Assembly (NCBI GenBank): GCA_023434145.1
Contig: JAEYTI010000365.1
Coordinates: 1-64,000 of the forward strand
Direction of reading: 5' to 3'
Source of the DNA: Chloroflexota bacterium
GTDB taxonomy: Bacteria; Chloroflexota; Anaerolineae; Anaerolineales; Anaerolineaceae
Length of the DNA: 64,000 bases
Shown here piece by piece: positions 60,586 through 64,000 of the stretch; the stretch's first letter is position 1; the number at the start of each line of letters is the position of its first letter. A program made the translations under genes and the position numbers. The notes under the pieces are model-generated. The model did no database searches. It had not been told where the DNA came from and saw only the letters and a program-made list of their open reading frames with translations.

Positions 60586-60652
60586 TCCATGCCGGCAAAG
60601 TGGTTTCTGGAAAAAGCGTCCGGTAAAACAGGAGCCACCTTTCCGGCATGGA
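60586..60652 (-). other. Long inverted repeat between small membrane gene and ATPase
   Basis: TCCATGCCGG (60586-60595) pairs perfectly with CCGGCATGGA (60643-60652), and the next 8 bases inside pair with two mismatches. The loop is about 30 bases. It lies between the 60696 stop and the ribosome site of the ATPase gene and may regulate how far transcription or translation continues. Confidence 0.5.
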
Positions 60653-60695
60653 ACGAGAGACAAGGGCTGGGCGCGCCGTGACGCGCCCAATTACT

Positions 60696-60977
60696 CTAAA
60701 GCTGGGGATCAGGGGAAATCCCCAAGGCATCCTGCCCAGTATCCTGCCCGTCACGGCGAGCAGTCCGGTAGTTGCGCTTATTGCGCCCGTAGTGGTAGTG
60801 CATGCGGGCTTCGATCAGGTGGTTGGCCCGAACGACCCGAGGAATGCGGTTATGCTTAAGCGTGTAGCGCAGGGCATACGCCGCGAAAGCGACCGCCGAG
60901 ACGACGATCAGGCAGGCCAGGGCAATCAGGCCGATGACAACCGGTAAAGCGAAGGTTCCAATCTGGTGCATATTCAT
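60696..60977 (-). CDS. 93-residue single-span membrane protein
   Basis: Starts behind CAGGAGCCACGAC, immediately after leader copy D. One or two hydrophobic stretches (ALPVVIGLIALACLIVVSAVAFAAYAL) are followed by a basic C-terminal half (KHNRIPRVVRANHLIEARMHYHYGRNKRNYRTARR). Basic tail inside, membrane anchor at the N-terminus. It precedes the big ATPase gene and might link it to the membrane; VirB3- and TrbD-like proteins of transfer systems have a similar size, but the sequence match is not clear. Confidence 0.6.
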   Translation of the reverse strand: MNMHQIGTFALPVVIGLIALACLIVVSAVAFAAYALRYTLKHNRIPRVVRANHLIEARMHYHYGRNKRNYRTARRDGQDTGQDALGISPDPQL

Positions 60978-60984
60978 GTCGTGG

Positions 60985-61101
60985 CTCCTGGTAGGTTCAG
61001 ACGCTTGGGTTTCAGATACGATCGAAGTACGATGGTTTCGTAGACTGCACTTCAGGGCAGGTCCGCGTATGGATCAGGGGATCCGCAGAGGATCACCGGA
61101 C
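60985..61101 (-). promoter_or_regulatory. Repeated structured leader, copy D
   Basis: Read on the - strand: GTCCG...CGGAC stem with inner GGAT/ATCC, CCTGCCCTGAAGTG at 61047-61060, then ATCGTATCTGAAACCCAA and CGTCTG at 60998-61022, then AGGAGCC before the start codon of the 60977 gene. It is the most distant copy and links the transfer operon to the repair module, where copies A-C lie. Confidence 0.6.
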
Positions 61102-61109
61102 GCATCCGC

Positions 61110-61805
61110 CTACCTGCGGCTCTGGGTGTGGCGAAGAAAAGCACGGACGTCGCCGCGTGGGCTAAGCGCGCTGCGCGGGTTGACCAGGAGTTGCTGGAGC
61201 AGGAGCGAGCCAAAGCCCAGCGGAATGACCAGCCAGAGCGCCCACAAGACCACCGTGGTTACGCTGGAACGGGTGTTGGCGATCACCGCTGCGGCCGAGT
61301 CGGTCGAGCCGATCAAGCCGGCCCACTGTTCGGGCGTCAGCTGAGCGGTGTAGCTGAGGTAGATGCGGCTGGCGATCACCGCCAGGCTGTAGAGGATCAG
61401 CCCAGTTTTGACGAACCACAGCGTGTTTTCGCGTTGGTGGTCGGGGGCGAGGAAGATCCCCGCCAGCCCGACCAGCCACATGCCTGCGCCAATCCAGGGC
61501 ACTGGCTCGCGGATCAGAAATTGCGCCAGTAGCCACAACCCAAGGGCGATCCCGGTCAGGAGCGCGGACATCGGCAGGATAGGGAGGGAAGCACTGGAGA
61601 GGTTGTCCATCGCGCCGCGCCGGGGAACAAAGCCGGCTTTCGCCTGGGCGGGTAAGTCAAACCAGTGGAAGCAGCCATACGCGCTCCCCAGGCTGACCAG
61701 TGAGGGAAAATTGGCAGCGAGCTGGTAGACAATCACCAGCAACCCGTTTGCAAAGTACACTGGCAGGTCCGCCAGCAGCATTCCCAGCCCATCCAGGGTC
61801 GACAT
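61110..61805 (-). CDS. Polytopic membrane protein of the transfer operon
   Basis: A 231-residue protein with about five hydrophobic segments (MSALLTGIALGLWLLAQF; WIGAGMWLVGLAGIFLAP; LILYSLAVIASRIYL; VTTVVLWALWLVIPLGFGSLLL). The ATG overlaps the stop of the upstream gene by one base (TAATG), so the two are coupled. No family recognised; VirB6/TrbL-like channel proteins occupy this position in conjugation operons, but are usually longer. The C-terminus is basic. Confidence 0.65.
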   Translation of the reverse strand: MSTLDGLGMLLADLPVYFANGLLVIVYQLAANFPSLVSLGSAYGCFHWFDLPAQAKAGFVPRRGAMDNLSSASLPILPMSALLTGIALGLWLLAQFLIREPVPWIGAGMWLVGLAGIFLAPDHQRENTLWFVKTGLILYSLAVIASRIYLSYTAQLTPEQWAGLIGSTDSAAAVIANTRSSVTTVVLWALWLVIPLGFGSLLLQQLLVNPRSALSPRGDVRAFLRHTQSRR

Positions 61806-63142
61806 TACTCACCGCCTCCAGGCAAAGAGCGCACCAGGGTCAGGAAAACCTGCAATCGGCCGCTGCCGTTCAAGGTCCGCGCGCGGGTATAAGGTGTACC
61901 GGCGGTTTGCACGGTCAGGGTCAGGTCGAAGGTGCCTGGGTCGGCGAACGGAACTTTCAGCAGGCTTGCAGTCGCCGTGCAGGTATTGCCGCTGCAGCCG
62001 GTCTCATACTTGCCACGACCTGGCACGAGATTGATGTTGGGGTTCTTCAGGCCGGCCTCGTACCATTTCCCGGCCAGGTCGGTGGTGATCCAGACCCGGC
62101 TGGCCGCGTCAAGCGACGCCTGGGCGGTCAGGTTCGTGATACGCTCCGGGTACTGGTCGATGTGCTGGCGGCACTCGTAGCCGACCACTTCTTCATCCTG
62201 CACGCCCCGGCTGCCGCTGGCAGTGGTGCAGTTGGTCGTTTCGCCGGCATTGGGCGCGCGGCAGACATCTTCCTTTTTCTCCACGCGCTCATACCAGGTC
62301 CGGACGACCGGCGGGATGCTGACCGAAACATGGACATCCGCGCCCCGTTTTTCGGGATCCTGACCGATGACCAGCGGTTTTGCCGGTTCCGTTTTGATAA
62401 TCGAGAGCGATGGGCTGCCCTGGGAGATGGTCGCTGCCGGGCAGTTGATCGGTGTTGGCGGTGTTTTCGTTGGGTCATTTGGCTTCTTTGGTTGGACGCC
62501 TTTGCACCCACCCGGCACCTGGGTGCAGTTGATCGCCCCATTTTTATAGAGTAGCAGCCCCAGGCGTGGATCCATATCTGCGAAGGAGAGCGTCGCCAGG
62601 TCGGCGAGGAAGTCGAATCCGGAGAACCAGGTCCAGACGTTCTCATTGCCGTTGATCACCGACTGCCAGAAGTCGCTGGGGTTGACATATTCTGGGTGCT
62701 GGCTAGAAACCCTGTCCCAGTCGATGTTGTTGCCAAGGAGCGCACCCAATGCTTCCGCGGCGGCCATGCCACCGATGCCCACCTGGGAGGTCGCGTCGGC
62801 AAATCCGCTTTCGACCGGATTAGCGGCCATCATCACCAGGGTGAGGGGGGAGGGAAGAACGACGATATTGCCATCCGGGGTTTGGTAGCGATGGTAGTTG
62901 GCATCCAGATCGATTTCTGCGCCCAGGGGCAGCTGGATATCCATCCACTCAGCCGGTTCCGTAGACTCGCCGAGGTCGGTGAGGTTATCGAAGCGGATAT
63001 TGCCGTTTTCATCGACCACCTCACCCCAACCAGATTCTTCCTCCTGCGCTTGGGCCTTGAGGATCGGCTGCGTCAGGTTGAAGACTAGCAGAAGGGCAAC
63101 CGCCATGAAAAAGAAAGAACGACGAATAGAGGTATGGATCAT
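61805..63142 (-). CDS. Secreted hypothetical protein of the transfer operon
   Basis: A 445-residue protein with a signal peptide (SFFFMAVALLLVFNLTQPILKAQA) ending before QEEESGW. The mature part is about 420 residues, with a Lys/Pro/Thr-rich hinge (VQPKKPNDPTKTPPTP) in the middle and about nine cysteines after it (NCTQVPGGCKG, DVCRAPNAGETTNC, YECRQHIDQ, CSGNTCT), enough for several disulphides. No family known. Its ribosome site overlaps the stop of the preceding gene. Confidence 0.65.
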   Translation of the reverse strand: MIHTSIRRSFFFMAVALLLVFNLTQPILKAQAQEEESGWGEVVDENGNIRFDNLTDLGESTEPAEWMDIQLPLGAEIDLDANYHRYQTPDGNIVVLPSPLTLVMMAANPVESGFADATSQVGIGGMAAAEALGALLGNNIDWDRVSSQHPEYVNPSDFWQSVINGNENVWTWFSGFDFLADLATLSFADMDPRLGLLLYKNGAINCTQVPGGCKGVQPKKPNDPTKTPPTPINCPAATISQGSPSLSIIKTEPAKPLVIGQDPEKRGADVHVSVSIPPVVRTWYERVEKKEDVCRAPNAGETTNCTTASGSRGVQDEEVVGYECRQHIDQYPERITNLTAQASLDAASRVWITTDLAGKWYEAGLKNPNINLVPGRGKYETGCSGNTCTATASLLKVPFADPGTFDLTLTVQTAGTPYTRARTLNGSGRLQVFLTLVRSLPGGGE

Positions 63143-63145
63143 GCC

Positions 63146-63703
63146 TTACTCCTTGGTGAAGCGTTCCGCTTCCTCGGGTGTCAGGAAGCGCTCGAACTTC
63201 CAAACGCCTTGGTCGACAACAACCAGAACAAACGCCGTATCACTGGTCTTCTCGCTGCCGGGCATGGGTTGATTGAGCTCTACCTGCACTTTCCAGACTT
63301 GTGTGGCTGCGTTTTTGCGAGCCGAGGCGGTTCCCTCGCTGACTTTCTGGATGGCTCTGGCTTGCGCTGTGATCTCAAATGGCTGGTCGTCAAATGATTG
63401 CCACAGTTTTTCCGCGCCCAGCTTGTATAAGCTGCAGCCGGCCTGGGTTGCGGTTTCGCACAGCTTCGCCAGCCAGGCGTCTTTCCCAGACTGGCTGGCG
63501 AAGCTGAAAAATGCCTGAGTGCCATCCACAGCAGCCTCCGCACCCAGGCGGTCATCGGGAGGGAGCCGGTCGAATTCGCTGCCAGCTTGGTTTGGATCGA
63601 TGAGCGGCAGCCAGGAGCTGCGGGTCGAATAGGCGGCCCACGCTCCGGCCAGTAACAGGAGGAGAACCAAAACCTTGGGGAGAAAGTTGCTGAGTCGATG
63701 CAT
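63146..63703 (-). CDS. Membrane-anchored protein, first gene of the transfer operon
   Basis: A 185-residue protein: a single N-terminal membrane helix (VLVLLLLLAGAWAAYS) and an extracytoplasmic domain of about 150 residues with two cysteines (LCETATQAGCSLY). Helical first half, beta-rich second half (QVWKVQVELNQPM, AFVLVVVDQGVWKFERF). The layout resembles VirB8/TcpC-type conjugation proteins, but the sequence is too divergent to be sure. A terminator-like hairpin lies upstream. Confidence 0.6.
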   Translation of the reverse strand: MHRLSNFLPKVLVLLLLLAGAWAAYSTRSSWLPLIDPNQAGSEFDRLPPDDRLGAEAAVDGTQAFFSFASQSGKDAWLAKLCETATQAGCSLYKLGAEKLWQSFDDQPFEITAQARAIQKVSEGTASARKNAATQVWKVQVELNQPMPGSEKTSDTAFVLVVVDQGVWKFERFLTPEEAERFTKE

Positions 63704-63727
63704 GCGCTATACCTCGAAAATGGAATC

Positions 63728-63776
63728 AAAAACGGCCCACGGGTGCTCGTGCTTCGGACGAGACACTACGTGGGCC
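63728..63776 (-). terminator. Intrinsic terminator or attenuator in front of the transfer operon
   Basis: GGCCCACG (63734-63741) pairs with CGTGGGCC (63769-63776); inside, CTCGT pairs with ACGAG. On the - strand the stem is followed by TTTTT (63728-63732). It stops transcription that comes from beyond the window edge, or acts as attenuator if the promoter lies upstream. Confidence 0.75.
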
Positions 63777-64000
63777 GCTTCTGTAAGTGACGGGGAGACT
63801 ACAATGCCTGGTTGGGCAAACGGTAAAAACGATATGCGGCTATGGAATTGGTGCTATCAGGTCATATCATAACGGGGCGGAGAATCCATGTCAACCGCAT
63901 TGTTTGTAATCTAAGTTGATTACGTACATTTGTCAGGGTTTATTTGCATGAAATCATATATTGACTAGGAAGAGATTTTTATTGCGTGTCTAACTTCGCC
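63777..64000. other. Upstream region without a visible gene
   Basis: 224 bases to the window edge, AT-rich at the end. A promoter for the transfer operon is likely here or further on, but no -10/-35 pair stands out. Confidence 0.4.

Noticed and set aside
1..64000. tRNA genes and tRNA-type attachment sites
   Set aside because: No cloverleaf-like sequence with a T-loop motif and matching arms was found by reading; element ends are therefore probably outside the window.

Overview
The window looks like accessory DNA of a Gram-negative-staining or monoderm environmental bacterium, most probably a member of the Chloroflexota (Anaerolineae-like). That is an inference from style: a TPT-rich lipoprotein linker ending in a lamin-tail-like domain, zinc-ribbon plus membrane proteins, a Tad locus with CpaB/TadZ/TadA/TadB/TadC, and element-borne DnaN/SSB/RadC. 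No rRNA, tRNA or core housekeeping operon is visible.

Region 1 (1-13430, + strand) is a phage-defence island. A partial large protein (position of BrxC/PglY) is followed by a PglX-type adenine methylase, PglZ and a BrxL-type AAA protein, i.e. the gene order of the second half of a type 1 BREX locus. Directly behind it, in the same direction and ended by a strong terminator, stand four tandem genes that all carry the same ~170-residue domain found at the N-terminus of the PglX protein, each combined with a different partner domain (DUF4268, helical, winged helix, B3-like barrel). This expansion, and the MITD1-C-like domain at the end of BrxL, are the most unusual features of the window.

Region 2 (13433-25700, almost all - strand) is a replication/repair module of a mobile element: a DNA methyltransferase-SNF2 helicase fusion, DnaN clamp, RadC, two OB-fold single-strand-binding proteins, a SWIM-Rad52-like protein and several small unknown proteins, plus one DnaQ-like exonuclease on the + strand. 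An IS4-family insertion sequence with a perfect 8-bp target duplication (25844-27123) sits just upstream of this operon.

Region 3 (27664-40492) has two divergent operons: on the - strand a vWA protein, a PP2C phosphatase, a protein kinase, a zinc-finger membrane protein and a membrane-anchored PD40 propeller (a TerY-P-like phosphorylation triad with extras); on the + strand an LppM-like lipoprotein, a zinc-ribbon membrane protein, a HerA/FtsK-type ATPase, a C39-like cysteine peptidase with internal repeats and a small partner.

Region 4 (40500-44998) is a patch of decayed and miscellaneous DNA: a transposase remnant, an ISAs1-family element whose transposase is frameshifted, a thermonuclease-lamin-tail lipoprotein and an HD-GYP protein.

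Region 5 (45010-63776, - strand) is a long surface/transfer operon: membrane and secreted proteins, a VirB4/HerA-like ATPase with an extraordinary 200-residue Ser/Thr/His-rich insert, a complete Tad pilus set, pseudopilins, and a ~1000-residue Ig-repeat surface protein. A conserved non-coding leader (hairpin, CTGCCCTG box, GAAACnCAA box, then the ribosome binding site) recurs upstream of four operon segments in regions 2 and 5, which argues that both belong to one element. All family names are from memory and motif reading; no searches were run.
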